From Clavibacter californiensis (GTDB lineage Bacteria > Actinomycetota > Actinomycetes > Actinomycetales > Microbacteriaceae), in assembly GCF_021952865.1 (NCBI RefSeq), contig NZ_CP040792.1, positions 1,798,001-1,862,000 on the forward strand: a stretch of DNA of 64,000 nucleotides. Reading direction: 5' to 3'. The notes beneath the pieces are model-generated. The model was not told where the DNA came from. It did no database searches and saw only the letters and a list, made by a program, of their open reading frames with translations. Positions 51,871 through 61,804 of this stretch are shown one piece after another. The position numbers were made by a program, and so were the translations under genes. How positions within the stretch are numbered: position 1 is the stretch's first letter; the number at the start of each line of letters is the position of its first letter.

Positions 51871-53082
51871 CTACGCGGGGGTGTCGAGCAGGCGCGCGAG
51901 CTCGCGGCCCACGGCCTCGTTCTCGATGAGGAAGCCGTCGTGGCCGTAGTCGGAGGAGATCACGACGACCTCGCCGCCGTCGACGGTCCCGGGCACATGC
52001 CGGGCGACGAGCCGCTGGTCGGGGACGGGGAACAGCCGGTCGCTGTCGATGCCGACCACGAGCGTCGCCGCCCGCACCCTCCCGAGCGCGGCCTCGACGC
52101 CGCCGCGGTCACGACCCACGTCGTGCGAGCTCATCGCGTCGATCAGGCGGATGTAGCTGGTCGCGTCGAAGCGCCGGGTGAACTTGTTCCCGTGGAAGTC
52201 GAGGTACGACTCCACGGCGTACCTGCCCTCGTCGCCCATCGGGCTGATGCCGCTCTGCCACGAGCGGGCGAACCTCTGATTGAGCTCGTCCGGGCTGCGG
52301 TAGTTCAGCAGCGCCATGCGGCGCGCGAGCGCGAGGCCCCGGTGCGGCCCGTCGCCGTCCGCCGCGTCGAAGTAGTCGCCGTCGCGGTACGCGGGATCCA
52401 TCCGGATCGCCTCGGCCTGCACGGAGTTGAGCGCGATCTGGTCGGCGCTGGCGATGGCAGGGGCCGCGAGGATCGCGAGCCGGCGCATCCGGTCGGGGAG
52501 CCCCACGCCCCACTCCAGCGCCTGCATCCCGCCCATGGACCCGCCGACGACCGCCGCCCAGACGGCGATCCCGAGCGCATCCGCGAGGGCGGCCTGCACG
52601 GCGACCTGGTCGCGGATGGTGATGAAGGGGAACCTCGCTCCCCATTCGGCGCCGTCGGGCGCGAGGGAGGCGGGGCCTGTCGTGCCCTGGCAGCCGCCCA
52701 GCATGTTGGGGGCGACGACGAACCAGCGGTCTGTGTCGATCGCGAGGCCGGGACCCACGATGCCCGACCACCACCCGCCCGTGGGCTGCCCGGGACCCGC
52801 GGATCCGCGGAGGTGGCTGTCGCCCGTGAGGGCGTGCAGCACCAGCACGGCGTTGCCGCCGTCGGGGTCGCGCTCGCCGAAGGTCTCGTATGCCACGCGC
52901 ACCGACGGGATCCGCCCGCCCGCCTCCAGGTCGATCCCCCCCACCTGTGCGAACAGCCGGTCGGCGACGGGGTCGCCCTCGCGCCACGCGCCCGACGCGG
53001 GCGGCCGTCCGATCAGGGAGCGGATCTGCGCATCCGTCACCAGGCTCGACGGGACGGTGTCCTCGGGTGTCTGCCAGTCCAT
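51871..53082 (-). CDS. metX: Homoserine O-acetyltransferase
   Basis: A 403-residue alpha/beta hydrolase that acetylates homoserine for methionine synthesis. NAVLVLHALTGDSHLRG, PNMLGGCQGTTGPAS, the nucleophile elbow VVGGSMGGMQALEWG (Ser), VVGIDSDRLFPVPDQ (Asp) and YGHDGFLIE (His) are all present. ATG 53082 was chosen as the start of the conserved region. It lies next to metY on the same strand. Confidence 0.95.
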   Translation of the reverse strand: MDWQTPEDTVPSSLVTDAQIRSLIGRPPASGAWREGDPVADRLFAQVGGIDLEAGGRIPSVRVAYETFGERDPDGGNAVLVLHALTGDSHLRGSAGPGQPTGGWWSGIVGPGLAIDTDRWFVVAPNMLGGCQGTTGPASLAPDGAEWGARFPFITIRDQVAVQAALADALGIAVWAAVVGGSMGGMQALEWGVGLPDRMRRLAILAAPAIASADQIALNSVQAEAIRMDPAYRDGDYFDAADGDGPHRGLALARRMALLNYRSPDELNQRFARSWQSGISPMGDEGRYAVESYLDFHGNKFTRRFDATSYIRLIDAMSSHDVGRDRGGVEAALGRVRAATLVVGIDSDRLFPVPDQRLVARHVPGTVDGGEVVVISSDYGHDGFLIENEAVGRELARLLDTPA

Positions 53083-53123
53083 CCCGGTCAGTGAAGCACC
53101 CGGGGCGGACGCGCGCCCGAGTG

Positions 53124-54494
53124 TTACGCCCCGCTCTGCCGGGTGCCCGCGAGCGCAGGGGCGGCGGCGCCGTCCTTGACGGCGCGCGCGGCCCGGAGCC
53201 CGGCCGCGAGGTCCTCGATGATGTCGTCGATGCTCTCGAGGCCGACCGACAGGCGCACGAGCCCGGGGGTGACGCCCGCCGTCAGCTGCTGCTCGGGCGT
53301 GAGCTGCGCGTGGGTGGTCGACGCCGGGTGGATGACGAGGCTCCGCACGTCGCCGATGTTCGCCAGGTGGCTGAACAGCTCCAGCGACTCGACGAGCGCG
53401 CGCCCCGCGTCCACCCCGCCCTTCAGCTCGAAGGAGAGGACGGCGCCGACGCCGCGCGGCGCGTACCGGTTCCCCGCCGCGTACCAGGGGCTCGACGGGA
53501 GACCCGCGTAGTAGACGTTCGCGATGTCCTCGTGCGCGTCGAGCCACTCGGCCACCGCCTGGGCGTTCTGCACGTGCCGCTCGATCCGGAGGCTCAGCGT
53601 CTCGATGCCCTGGATGAGCTGCCAGGCGCTCGCCGGGGCGATGGACGCCCCGAGGTCGCGGAGCAGCTGAACGCGCGCCTTGGTGATGTAGGCGAGGCCG
53701 TCACCCAAGGCCTCGGCGTAGGTGACGCCGTGGTACGACGGATCGGGGGTCGTGAGCCCCGGGAAGCGCTCCGCGTGCTCGGACCACGGGAACCGGCCGC
53801 CGTCCACCACCAGGCCGCCGATGACCGTGCCGTGCCCGCCGAGGAACTTCGTGGCCGAGTGCACGACGATGTCCGCGCCGTGCTCGAGCGGCCGGATGAG
53901 GTACGGGGTGGCGATGGTGCTGTCCACGATCAGCGGCACGCCCGCATCGTGCGCCACGTCGGCGACGGCGCGGATGTCGAGGACGTTGATGCGCGGGTTG
54001 CCGATGGTCTCGGCGAAGAACAGCTTGGTGTTCGGCCGCGCGGCCCGTGCCCACGCCTCGGGGTCGTCCTGGTCCTCGACGAACGTCGTCTCGATGCCGA
54101 GCTTCGCGAGCGTGTACTTGAAGAGGTTGTACGTGCCGCCGTAGATGGAGGAGCTCGAGACGATGTGGTCGCCCGCCTGCGCGATGTTGAGCACGGCGAA
54201 GGTGGAGGCCGACTGCCCGGAGGCGACCAGCAGCGCACCGGTCCCGCCCTCGAGGGCAGCGATGCGCTCCTCCACGACGGCCTGCGTGGGGTTCATGATG
54301 CGCGTGTAGATGTTGCCGGGCTGCGCCAGCGCGAACAGGTCCTGCGCGTGCTGGGCGTCGTCGAACACGTAGGACGTGGTCTGGTAGATGGGCGTCGCGC
54401 GTGCGTGCGTGACCGGATCCGGCGCCGCCCCCGCGTGGATCTGCTGCGTCTCGAAGCGCCAGCCCGCTGCCCGGTCCTCGTCGTGGTCGCTCAT
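53124..54494 (-). CDS. metY: O-acetylhomoserine aminocarboxypropyltransferase (sulfhydrylase)
   Basis: A 456-residue PLP enzyme that makes homocysteine from O-acetylhomoserine and sulfide. ETQQIHAGAAPDPVTHARATPIYQTTSYVF at the N-terminus, YTRIMNPTQAVVEERIAALEGG, the PLP-Lys motif VVHSATKFLGGHGTVIGG and RLSVGLESIDDIIEDL are typical. It is followed by metX with a 41-base gap. I see no SAM riboswitch in the 135 bases upstream. Confidence 0.96.
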   Translation of the reverse strand: MSDHDEDRAAGWRFETQQIHAGAAPDPVTHARATPIYQTTSYVFDDAQHAQDLFALAQPGNIYTRIMNPTQAVVEERIAALEGGTGALLVASGQSASTFAVLNIAQAGDHIVSSSSIYGGTYNLFKYTLAKLGIETTFVEDQDDPEAWARAARPNTKLFFAETIGNPRINVLDIRAVADVAHDAGVPLIVDSTIATPYLIRPLEHGADIVVHSATKFLGGHGTVIGGLVVDGGRFPWSEHAERFPGLTTPDPSYHGVTYAEALGDGLAYITKARVQLLRDLGASIAPASAWQLIQGIETLSLRIERHVQNAQAVAEWLDAHEDIANVYYAGLPSSPWYAAGNRYAPRGVGAVLSFELKGGVDAGRALVESLELFSHLANIGDVRSLVIHPASTTHAQLTPEQQLTAGVTPGLVRLSVGLESIDDIIEDLAAGLRAARAVKDGAAAPALAGTRQSGA

Positions 54495-54617
54495 CGTCGT
54501 GCCTTCCCTCGTGCGTCGGTGCCTCCCGTGCGGGCGCTCCCCGACTGTAGGAATCGCGGGGGCGACCGGTCAACGCGGGTCCGTCGCGGGGCGTAACCCG
54601 CGGCCGCCGGCGTTCCC

Positions 54618-54623
54618 TACGCT
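54618..54623 (+). promoter_or_regulatory. Predicted leaderless -10 box for the SDR gene
   Basis: TACGCT, six bases before the ATG at 54630. Confidence 0.4.
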
Positions 54624-54629
54624 GGGGTC

Positions 54630-55427
54630 ATGTCCAGCAGCAAGAGGGTCGTCGTCACGGGTGCGAGCTCGGGGATCGGCGCCGCCACCGTCCGCCTGTT
54701 CCGGAGCCGGGGGTGGGACGTCGTCGGCGTCGCCCGCCGCGAGGACCGCCTGCGAGCGCTCGCCGAGGAGACCGGCGCGACCTACGCCGTCGCCGACCTC
54801 ACGGTGCAGGCCGACGTCGACGCGCTCCGCGACCACCTGCGCGAGACCGGCCACGTGCACGCCCTCGTGAACAACGCCGGGGGAGCCGTGGGCACCGACT
54901 CCGTCGAGGGCGGTTCGTCCGAGGACTGGGCCTGGATGTACGACATCAACGTGCTCGCCGTGCGGCGCGTGACGAGCGCGCTCCTCCCGCTGCTCCGCGC
55001 CGGCGTCCCCGAGGGAGGCAGCGCCGACATCGTGACCGTGAGCTCCATCGCCGCGCACGTGCCCTACGAGGGCGGCGGCGGCTACAACGCCGCGAAGGCC
55101 GCCGCGCACGCGATGCTCGGCGTGCTCCGTCTGGAGCTCGCGGGGGAGCCGATCCGCGTGATCGAGATCGCGCCCGGCCAGGTGCGCACGGAGGAGTTCT
55201 CGCTCGTGCGCTTCGGCGGCGACCGGGCGAAGGCGGACGCGGTCTACGACGGCGTCCCCGGACCGCTGACCGCCGAGGACGTGGCCGAGGCGATCGTGCA
55301 CGCGGTGGAGCTGCCGCCGCACGTGAACGTGGACCTGCTCACCCTCAAGCCCGTCGCGCAGGCCGCGCCGCACAAGCTGGTGCGGAAGCCGCTCGCCGTC
55401 CGCGAGGAGCTGACCGACCGAGGATGA
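54630..55427 (+). CDS. Short-chain dehydrogenase/reductase
   Basis: A 265-residue classical SDR: cofactor motif VTGASSGIGAATVRLF, NNAGG, catalytic Ser in VSSIAAHVP and YNAAK, then IAPGQVRTEEF. The family is a broad group of NAD(P)-dependent oxidoreductases (often YdfG-like, acting on hydroxy acids); the substrate is unknown. Confidence 0.9.
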   Translation: MSSSKRVVVTGASSGIGAATVRLFRSRGWDVVGVARREDRLRALAEETGATYAVADLTVQADVDALRDHLRETGHVHALVNNAGGAVGTDSVEGGSSEDWAWMYDINVLAVRRVTSALLPLLRAGVPEGGSADIVTVSSIAAHVPYEGGGGYNAAKAAAHAMLGVLRLELAGEPIRVIEIAPGQVRTEEFSLVRFGGDRAKADAVYDGVPGPLTAEDVAEAIVHAVELPPHVNVDLLTLKPVAQAAPHKLVRKPLAVREELTDRG

Positions 55428-55461
55428 TCGCGATGCCCTCCGGGGCAGGTGGCGGTAGCGG

Positions 55462-56136
55462 TCAGGCGGCGGGCAGGGAGGCCGCGACCGGGACGTCCGG
55501 CAGCGGGCCGGTGAGGAACCCCTGCACCACGGGCCCGTGCAGCGCGACGACCGTCTCACGGGACATGCTCGCGATGGGCTCGCTCCGCCAGATGTAGCGG
55601 GTGATCGCGATGCCGCCGAGCGCCGCGCCCACGAGCGAGTTGCGGACGGCGGCCTCCTCCTGCGGGATCCCGTCGGGGAGGGCGCTCATCCAGTGCTGCG
55701 GCGCCGCCTCGGAGAACCGGCGGTAGGCCGCGCTGTCGTGGTCCGACGAGACGGTGACCCAGCGCATGATCGTGGATCCGACCGGGTGCTCCCACGTGTG
55801 CAGGGCCGCGGAGACGAGGGCCGCGCCGCGCTCCTCGATGGGCAGGTCGCGCAGACCGAGGTAGGGGGCGAGCAGGTCCTCCGACGGGCGCAGCGCCTCC
55901 TCGAGCAGCGCCTCGAGGGAGCCGAAGTAGTAGCGGACGAGGCTCGGGTCGACGCCGGCCGCCGCGGCGATGCGGCGGGCGCTGACGCGGTCGGCGCCCG
56001 ATTCGATGAACAGCATGCGGGCCGCGTCGATGATGCTGGCCCGGGCGTCGCCGGAGGTGCGGGGGCCGCGGCGACGGGGGCCGGTGTCCTCCCCGCCGTG
56101 GTCGCGTGCATCGAGCTCGTTCGCCAGTACGGACAT
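55462..56136 (-). CDS. TetR family transcriptional regulator
   Basis: A 224-residue regulator. The HTH is RASIIDAARMLFIESGADRVSARRIAAAAGVDPSLVRYYFGSLEALLEEAL, preceded by a basic Arg/Gly segment. The C-terminal ligand-binding domain is helical and not assigned. ATG 56136 (MSVLAN) is chosen; ATG 56157 would add seven residues. Its target is not visible, though the divergent TerC gene is a candidate. Confidence 0.88.
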   Translation of the reverse strand: MSVLANELDARDHGGEDTGPRRRGPRTSGDARASIIDAARMLFIESGADRVSARRIAAAAGVDPSLVRYYFGSLEALLEEALRPSEDLLAPYLGLRDLPIEERGAALVSAALHTWEHPVGSTIMRWVTVSSDHDSAAYRRFSEAAPQHWMSALPDGIPQEEAAVRNSLVGAALGGIAITRYIWRSEPIASMSRETVVALHGPVVQGFLTGPLPDVPVAASLPAA

Positions 56137-56286
56137 AGGGCGTCCCTCTCGTGTCATGAGCGACCACCGTAACCGCGGGCCGATGGACGGATGCCCCGGA
56201 TGGGGGAATTGTGAACAACCCGTCGGCCGCCATGTAGTTTCGTCGAGGCATGTCCGTGCCGTCCCCGTGCTGCAGAAAGCCTCCGC

Positions 56287-57327
56287 GTGCCCCTGGTCCT
56301 CCCCCTCCCGTTCGAGATCATCTCCCTGACGGTCCTCGTCCTCGTCCTCGTCGCCGACCTGCTGATCGTCTACCGTCGCCCGCACGTGCCGTCGACGAAG
56401 GAGTCGGCCCTCTGGGTCGCGTTCTACGTGGGGCTCGCGCTGGTGTTCGCGGTGATCATGCTGTTCGTCGCGGGCGGCGAGCACGCGGGCCAGTTCCTCG
56501 CCGGGTGGCTGACGGAGTACAGCCTCAGCATCGACAACCTGTTCGTGTTCGTCATCATCATGAGCCGGTTCAGCGTGCCCCGGAAGTACCAGCAGGAGGT
56601 GCTCATGGTGGGCATCATCATCGCGCTGGTGCTGCGCGGGATCTTCATCCTGCTGGGCGCCGAGCTCATCGAGAGCTACAGCTGGATCTTCTACATCTTC
56701 GGCGCGTTCCTGCTCTACACGGCCGTGAAGCAGGCCGTCGGCGACGAGGACGAGGAGAGCGAGGACTCGCTCTTCATCAGGTTCCTCCGCCGGCGCCTCA
56801 AGATCGCCCCCGACTTCGACGGCGCGAAGGTGCGCACGGTGATCGACGGCCGCAAGGTGCTGACGCCCATGGTCATCGTGTTCGTGTCGATCGGCACCAC
56901 GGACCTGATCTTCGCCCTCGACTCGATCCCGGCCATCTTCGGCATCACCGAGTCGCCCTTCATCGTCTTCACCGCCAACATCTTCGCCCTCATGGGCCTC
57001 CGCCAGCTCTACTTCCTGCTCGGCGGCCTCCTCGACCGGCTCGTGTACCTCAAGTACGGGATCGCGTTCATCCTCTTCTTCATCGGCGTGAAGCTCGTGC
57101 TGCACGCGATGCACGAGAACACGCTGCCGTTCGTCAACGGCGGCGAGGGCATCGAGTGGGCGCCCGAGATCCCGACCATCGTGAGCCTCGTCGTGATCCT
57201 CGCGTCGATGGTGGTCGCGACCGTGGCCAGCCTCATCAAGATGCGGGCCGACGGCGTCCCCGTCACCGGGTCGGCCGACGAGTCCGCTCCGGTCGAGCGC
57301 GGCGCCGACGACCGGGACGCCCGGTGA
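56287..57327 (+). CDS. TerC family membrane protein
   Basis: A 346-residue protein with 8-9 hydrophobic segments. [43 protein letters not shown] and [22 protein letters not shown] carry the paired acidic residues ([19 protein letters not shown]) thought to bind metal in TerC/Alx proteins; Alx-like members handle manganese and partner the Sec/membrane quality-control system. A yybP-ykoY riboswitch is not seen upstream. GTG start. The stop overlaps the PP2C gene (GTGA). Confidence 0.9.
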   Translation: MPLVLPLPFEIISLTVLVLVLVADLLIVYRRPHVPSTKESALWVAFYVGLALVFAVIMLFVAGGEHAGQFLAGWLTEYSLSIDNLFVFVIIMSRFSVPRKYQQEVLMVGIIIALVLRGIFILLGAELIESYSWIFYIFGAFLLYTAVKQAVGDEDEESEDSLFIRFLRRRLKIAPDFDGAKVRTVIDGRKVLTPMVIVFVSIGTTDLIFALDSIPAIFGITESPFIVFTANIFALMGLRQLYFLLGGLLDRLVYLKYGIAFILFFIGVKLVLHAMHENTLPFVNGGEGIEWAPEIPTIVSLVVILASMVVATVASLIKMRADGVPVTGSADESAPVERGADDRDAR

Positions 57328-58145
57328 CCGAGGCGCGCACCATCGCGCTCGGCGGGCGCAGGATCCACGTCACGTGGTCCGCCCGCACCGACGTCGGCAG
57401 CGTGCGCGCCGTGAACGAGGACGGCCTCCTCGCCGACCCGCCCGTCTGGCTGGTGGCCGACGGGATGGGCGGGCACGCGTTCGGCGACCGTGCCAGCGCG
57501 ACCCTCGTGGAGACCTTCGGCGGCCTGTCCGGCGACGCCCCTGTCACGCGCGACCTCATCATCGAGGCGGTCGACGCGTCCAACGACGCGATCGGCGACC
57601 TCATCACGGGCGACGACCCGCCCGGCACGGTGGCCGGCACCACGCTCGCGGGCGTCGCGCTCGTGAGCTCGGATGCCGGCGACCCGCTCTGGATGGTCTT
57701 CAACGTCGGCGACTCGCGCGTCTACGCCTGGACGGGCGGGCGCCTCGAGCAGGTGACCATCGACCACTCGGCCGTGCAGGAGCTCGTCGACCAGGGCCGG
57801 ATGACCCGCGCGGAGGCCGAGCGGAGCCCGGTGCGGAACCTCATCACGCGCGCCGTCGGATCCCACGACGAGGTCGCGGCCGACGAGTGGCTGCTGCCGG
57901 TCGTGGACCACCAGGTGTTCCTCATCTGCTCCGACGGGCTGACCAAGGAGCTCGACGACCAGGCCATCTCCGGCGTGCTGCAGCTCGCGCACGCGGACGG
58001 CGGGGGCGTCGACCGGGCGGCGGACGCGCTCGTCGCGCAGGCGCTCGCGTCTGGCGGCCGCGACAACGTGACCGTGGTGGTGATCGAGGCCCGCGCCGAG
58101 GACGCGCCGCGGGACGACGGGTCCGCGGGCGCGCCCACCGCCTGA
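57324..58145 (+). CDS. PP2C-family Ser/Thr phosphatase (PstP-like)
   Basis: A 273-residue metal-dependent phosphatase: [31 protein letters not shown] (two metal Asp), [19 protein letters not shown] and [13 protein letters not shown] followed by [13 protein letters not shown]. It lacks the transmembrane and extracellular regions of PstP. It is coupled to terC by GTGA, an unusual pairing. Confidence 0.92.
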   Translation: MTEARTIALGGRRIHVTWSARTDVGSVRAVNEDGLLADPPVWLVADGMGGHAFGDRASATLVETFGGLSGDAPVTRDLIIEAVDASNDAIGDLITGDDPPGTVAGTTLAGVALVSSDAGDPLWMVFNVGDSRVYAWTGGRLEQVTIDHSAVQELVDQGRMTRAEAERSPVRNLITRAVGSHDEVAADEWLLPVVDHQVFLICSDGLTKELDDQAISGVLQLAHADGGGVDRAADALVAQALASGGRDNVTVVVIEARAEDAPRDDGSAGAPTA

Positions 58146-58169
58146 GGAATAGCCGCGGGCACCCGGCGT

Positions 58170-58175
58170 TAGACT
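58170..58175 (+). promoter_or_regulatory. -10 box upstream of leuC
   Basis: TAGACT, with six bases before the ATG at 58182, as at other leaderless starts. Confidence 0.4.
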
Positions 58176-58181
58176 CCCATG

Positions 58182-58214
58182 ATGCGCGTGGGGTCCCTCG
58201 CGCCACTGCCATGA
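58182..58214 (+). CDS. Possible 10-residue leaderless leader peptide before leuC
   Basis: [43 protein letters not shown] with two Leu codons. The stop overlaps an ATG (58211) that is in frame with leuC. It may couple translation into leuC or sense leucine supply. It may also be chance. Confidence 0.35.
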   Translation: MRVGSLAPLP

Positions 58215-58222
58215 GGAGAGCC

Positions 58223-59692
58223 GTGCAGCCTGCGAAGACACTGGCCGAGAAGGTGTGGGCCGACCACCTGGTCGCCGAGGGGGCGGACGGGACGCCCGAC
58301 CTCCTCTACATCGACCTCCACCTCGTCCACGAGGTCACCAGCCCGCAGGCGTTCGACGGACTCCGGCTCGCCGGCCGCCCCGTGCGGCGCCCGGACCTCA
58401 CCATCGCGACCGAGGACCACAACACGCCGACCGTCGGCATCGACCAGCCCATCGCCGACCTCACGAGCCGCACGCAGATCCACACCCTGCGCAAGAACGC
58501 CGAGGAGTTCGGGATCCGCCTGCACTCCCTCGGGGACATCGAGCAGGGCATCGTGCACGTCGTCGGCCCGCAGCTCGGCCTCACGATGCCGGGCATCACC
58601 GTCGTCTGCGGCGACTCGCACACCTCCACGCACGGTGCGTTCGGCGCCATGGCCTTCGGCATCGGCACGAGCGAGGTCGAGCACGTCATGGCCACGCAGA
58701 CCCTGCCGCTCCAGGCGTTCAAGACCATGGCGGTCACGGTCGAGGGGACGCTGCGTCCGGGCGTCACGGCGAAGGACATCATCCTCGCGGTCATCGCGCA
58801 GATCGGCACCGGCGGCGGGCAGGGCTACGTGCTCGAGTACCGCGGCAGCGCGATCCGCTCGCTCTCCATGGAGGGCCGGATGACGATCTGCAACATGTCG
58901 ATCGAGGCGGGCGCGCGCGCGGGCATGGTCGCCCCCGACCAGACCACCTACGACTACCTGCGGGGCCGCCCGCACGCGCCGACCGGCGCCGACTGGGACG
59001 AGGCCGTCGCCTACTGGGAGACGCTCGCCAGCGACGACGACGCCGTGTTCGACGCCGAGGTCTTCCTCGACGCCGACACGCTGGAGCCCTTCGTCACGTG
59101 GGGCACGAACCCGGGCCAGGGCGTCTCGCTGAGCGAGCCCGTCCCCGATCCCGCCGCCGTCGCCGACCCCAACGAGCGCGCCGCCGCCGAGCGCGCGCTC
59201 GCCTACATGGATCTCGCCCCCGGCACGCCCATGAAGGAGATCGCGGTCGACACCGTGTTCATCGGATCCTGCACCAACAGCCGCGTCGAGGACCTGCGCG
59301 CCGCCGCCGAGATCGTGCGCGGCCGCACCAAGGCCGAGGGCGTCCGCGTGATGGTCGTCCCCGGCAGCGCGCGCGTGCGGCTCGAGGCGGAGGCCGAGGG
59401 GATCGACAAGGTCTTCACCGACTTCGGCGCCGAGTGGCGCTTCGCCGGCTGCTCCATGTGCCTCGGCATGAACCCCGACCAGCTCGCGCCGGGGGAGCGC
59501 TGCGCCTCCACGAGCAACCGCAACTTCGAGGGCCGCCAGGGCAAGGGCGGGCGCACCCACCTCGTGTCGCCCCTCGTGGCCGCGGCCACCGCGATCCGCG
59601 GCACGCTCTCGAGCCCGTGGGACCTGCACGAGGACGGCGTCGTCGACGCGGAGTCCATCCGGCAGGCCGCGTCCGTCGGACAGGGGGCCTGA
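58223..59692 (+). CDS. leuC: 3-isopropylmalate dehydratase large subunit
   Basis: A 489-residue aconitase-family enzyme that isomerises isopropylmalate in leucine synthesis. [40 protein letters not shown], the 4Fe-4S cysteines in [13 protein letters not shown] (Cys) and [13 protein letters not shown], and [20 protein letters not shown] are present. I chose GTG 58223 ([12 protein letters not shown]) after AGGAG; ATG 58211 would add MRRA. It forms an operon with leuD. Confidence 0.95.
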   Translation: MQPAKTLAEKVWADHLVAEGADGTPDLLYIDLHLVHEVTSPQAFDGLRLAGRPVRRPDLTIATEDHNTPTVGIDQPIADLTSRTQIHTLRKNAEEFGIRLHSLGDIEQGIVHVVGPQLGLTMPGITVVCGDSHTSTHGAFGAMAFGIGTSEVEHVMATQTLPLQAFKTMAVTVEGTLRPGVTAKDIILAVIAQIGTGGGQGYVLEYRGSAIRSLSMEGRMTICNMSIEAGARAGMVAPDQTTYDYLRGRPHAPTGADWDEAVAYWETLASDDDAVFDAEVFLDADTLEPFVTWGTNPGQGVSLSEPVPDPAAVADPNERAAAERALAYMDLAPGTPMKEIAVDTVFIGSCTNSRVEDLRAAAEIVRGRTKAEGVRVMVVPGSARVRLEAEAEGIDKVFTDFGAEWRFAGCSMCLGMNPDQLAPGERCASTSNRNFEGRQGKGGRTHLVSPLVAAATAIRGTLSSPWDLHEDGVVDAESIRQAASVGQGA

Positions 59693-59694
59693 GC

Positions 59695-60309
59695 ATGGAG
59701 CCCATCACCCGCGTCACCGGCACCGCCGTGCCGCTCGAGCGGTCGAACGTCGACACCGACCAGATCGTCCCCTCGCAGTTCCTCAAGCGCGTCACCAAGA
59801 CCGGCTTCGAGGACGCACTCTTCTTCCAGTGGCGCAAGGACCCCGCGTTCTTCGTCAACCAGCCGGTCTACGAGGGCGCCACCGTCCTCGTCGCCGGTCC
59901 GGACTTCGGCATCGGATCCTCGCGCGAGCACGCCGTGTGGGCGCTCCGCGACTACGGCTTCCGCGCCGTGCTCAGCCCGAGGTTCGGCGACATCTTCCGC
60001 GGCAACTCGGGGAAGCAGGGCCTCCTCACGGGACTCGTGACGGAGGACGACGTCGAGAGGCTGTGGGCCGCCATGGACGCGGAGCCCGGACTCGACCTCA
60101 CCGTCGACCTCGTCGAGCGGATCGCCACGGCACCCGGCCTGACGGTCCCGTTCGAGATCGACGAATACACTCGGTGGCGGCTCCTCGAGGGGCTCGACGA
60201 CATCGCCCTCACCCTCCGGGACGAGGACGCCATCACCACCTTCGAACACCGACGGGCCTCATGGCGCCCGCGCACCTTGCCGGCCCGGCCGGCAGCTCTG
60301 GAGAACTGA
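59695..60309 (+). CDS. leuD: 3-isopropylmalate dehydratase small subunit
   Basis: A 204-residue partner of Leu[64 protein letters not shown]. It starts 2 bases after the leuC stop, and murA starts directly after its own stop. Confidence 0.96.
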   Translation: MEPITRVTGTAVPLERSNVDTDQIVPSQFLKRVTKTGFEDALFFQWRKDPAFFVNQPVYEGATVLVAGPDFGIGSSREHAVWALRDYGFRAVLSPRFGDIFRGNSGKQGLLTGLVTEDDVERLWAAMDAEPGLDLTVDLVERIATAPGLTVPFEIDEYTRWRLLEGLDDIALTLRDEDAITTFEHRRASWRPRTLPARPAALEN

Positions 60310-61680
60310 ATGAACTCACTAGTCAGCGACGCCAAGAAGGCGGGAGAGCGAGTGGGTCTCCTGTCCGACTCCATCGTCATCAACGGCGGCATCCCGCTGC
60401 GCGGCCGCATCGAGGTCCGCGGGGCGAAGAACCTGGCCACGAAGGCCATGGTCGCCTCGCTCCTCGGCGAGAGCCCCAGCCTCCTGCGCTCGGTGCCCGA
60501 CATCAGCGACGTCCGCGTCGTTTCCGGCCTCCTCGAGGTGCACGGCGTGACGCTCCGCAAGGGCGAGCAGGAGGGCGACCTCATCCTCGACCCGAAGGAC
60601 GTCGAGAGCGCCCACATGGCGGACATCGACGCTCACGCCGGCAGCTCGCGGATCCCGATCCTCTTCTGCGGGCCGCTGCTGCACCGCCTCGGCGAGGCGT
60701 TCATCCCCGACCTCGGCGGCTGCCGCATCGGCGACCGCCCCATCGACTTCCACCTCGACGCCCTCCGCGCGTTCGGCGCGGTCGTCGAGAAGCTCCCGAG
60801 CGGGATCCGCCTCACGGCGCCGGACGGGCTGAAGGGCGCCAACGTCGAGCTGCCCTACCCGAGCGTCGGCGCCACCGAGCAGGTGCTGCTCACCGGCGTC
60901 CGCGCGAAGGGCATCACCGAGCTCAAGAACGCGGCCATCGAGCCCGAGATCATGGACCTCATCGCGATCCTGCAGAAGATGGGCGCGATCATCTCCGTCG
61001 AGCCGAACCGCGTGATCCTCATCGAGGGCGTCGACCGCCTCGAGGGCTACACGCACCGGGCGCTCTTCGACCGCAACGAGGCGGCGAGCTGGGCATCCGC
61101 CGCGCTCGCGACCGGCGGCGACATCTTCGTCGGCGGCGTGCGCCAGGCCGAGATGATGACCTTCCTCAACGTGTTCCGGAAGGTCGGCGGCGCGTTCGAC
61201 ATCGAGGAGGACGGCATCCGGTTCTACCACCCGGGCGGCGACCTCAAGCCCGTGGTCATCGAGACCGACGTGCACCCCGGCTTCATGACGGACTGGCAGC
61301 AGCCGCTCGTCGTGGCGCTCACGCAGGCGCCCGGCGTCTCGATCATCCACGAGACCGTGTACGAGAACCGCTTCGGCTTCACGGACGCGCTCAACGAGAT
61401 GGGCGCCGACATCGTCGTCCACAAGGAGGGCCTCGAGGGCCACGAGCGCCGCGTGGCGCGACGCGACTTCGAGCAGGCCGCGGTCATCACCGGGCCGACC
61501 CACCTGCACGGCGCGGACATCACCGTCCCCGACCTGCGCGGCGGGTTCAGCCACCTCATCGCCGCACTCACGGCCGAGGGCCGGTCCACGGTCAGCAACG
61601 TGGGGATCATCTCGCGCGGCTACGAGGACTTCATCGGGAAGCTGCGCCAGCTGGGCGCGGACTTCTCCTACGAGGGATAG
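60310..61680 (+). CDS. murA: UDP-N-acetylglucosamine 1-carboxyvinyltransferase
   Basis: A 456-residue enzyme of peptidoglycan synthesis. GAKNLATKAMVASLL (substrate Lys/Asn), catalytic Cys loop LGGCRIGDRPIDFH (Cys115 equivalent, the fosfomycin target), EPEIMDLIAILQKMGA and GPTHLHGADITVPDLRGGFSHLIAAL. The N-terminus is 18 residues longer than E. coli MurA. ATG 60310 abuts the leuD stop. Confidence 0.96.
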   Translation: MNSLVSDAKKAGERVGLLSDSIVINGGIPLRGRIEVRGAKNLATKAMVASLLGESPSLLRSVPDISDVRVVSGLLEVHGVTLRKGEQEGDLILDPKDVESAHMADIDAHAGSSRIPILFCGPLLHRLGEAFIPDLGGCRIGDRPIDFHLDALRAFGAVVEKLPSGIRLTAPDGLKGANVELPYPSVGATEQVLLTGVRAKGITELKNAAIEPEIMDLIAILQKMGAIISVEPNRVILIEGVDRLEGYTHRALFDRNEAASWASAALATGGDIFVGGVRQAEMMTFLNVFRKVGGAFDIEEDGIRFYHPGGDLKPVVIETDVHPGFMTDWQQPLVVALTQAPGVSIIHETVYENRFGFTDALNEMGADIVVHKEGLEGHERRVARRDFEQAAVITGPTHLHGADITVPDLRGGFSHLIAALTAEGRSTVSNVGIISRGYEDFIGKLRQLGADFSYEG

Positions 61681-61715
61681 CCTCACCGGCGGCGCCCCGC
61701 GCCGCCCACGCCGAC

Positions 61716-61742
61716 CGGGCGCGTCCACGACGGACGCGCCCG
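61716..61742. terminator. Hairpin between murA and plsC
   Basis: CGGGCGCGTCC and GGACGCGCCCG form a perfect 11-bp stem around a 5-base loop, 36 bases after the murA stop. Confidence 0.75.
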
Positions 61743-61804
61743 GCCCTCCGTCGGGCGGCCCCCGGCGGGCGACCGATGACGACCGCGACCCGACCGGAGG
61801 ATCC

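Noticed and set aside
53083-54629. SAM riboswitch upstream of metX or metY
   Set aside because: The leader regions are short and lack the conserved SAM-I core or any clear multi-stem fold.
56137-56286. yybP-ykoY manganese riboswitch before terC
   Set aside because: No match to the conserved loops was seen in the 150-base region.
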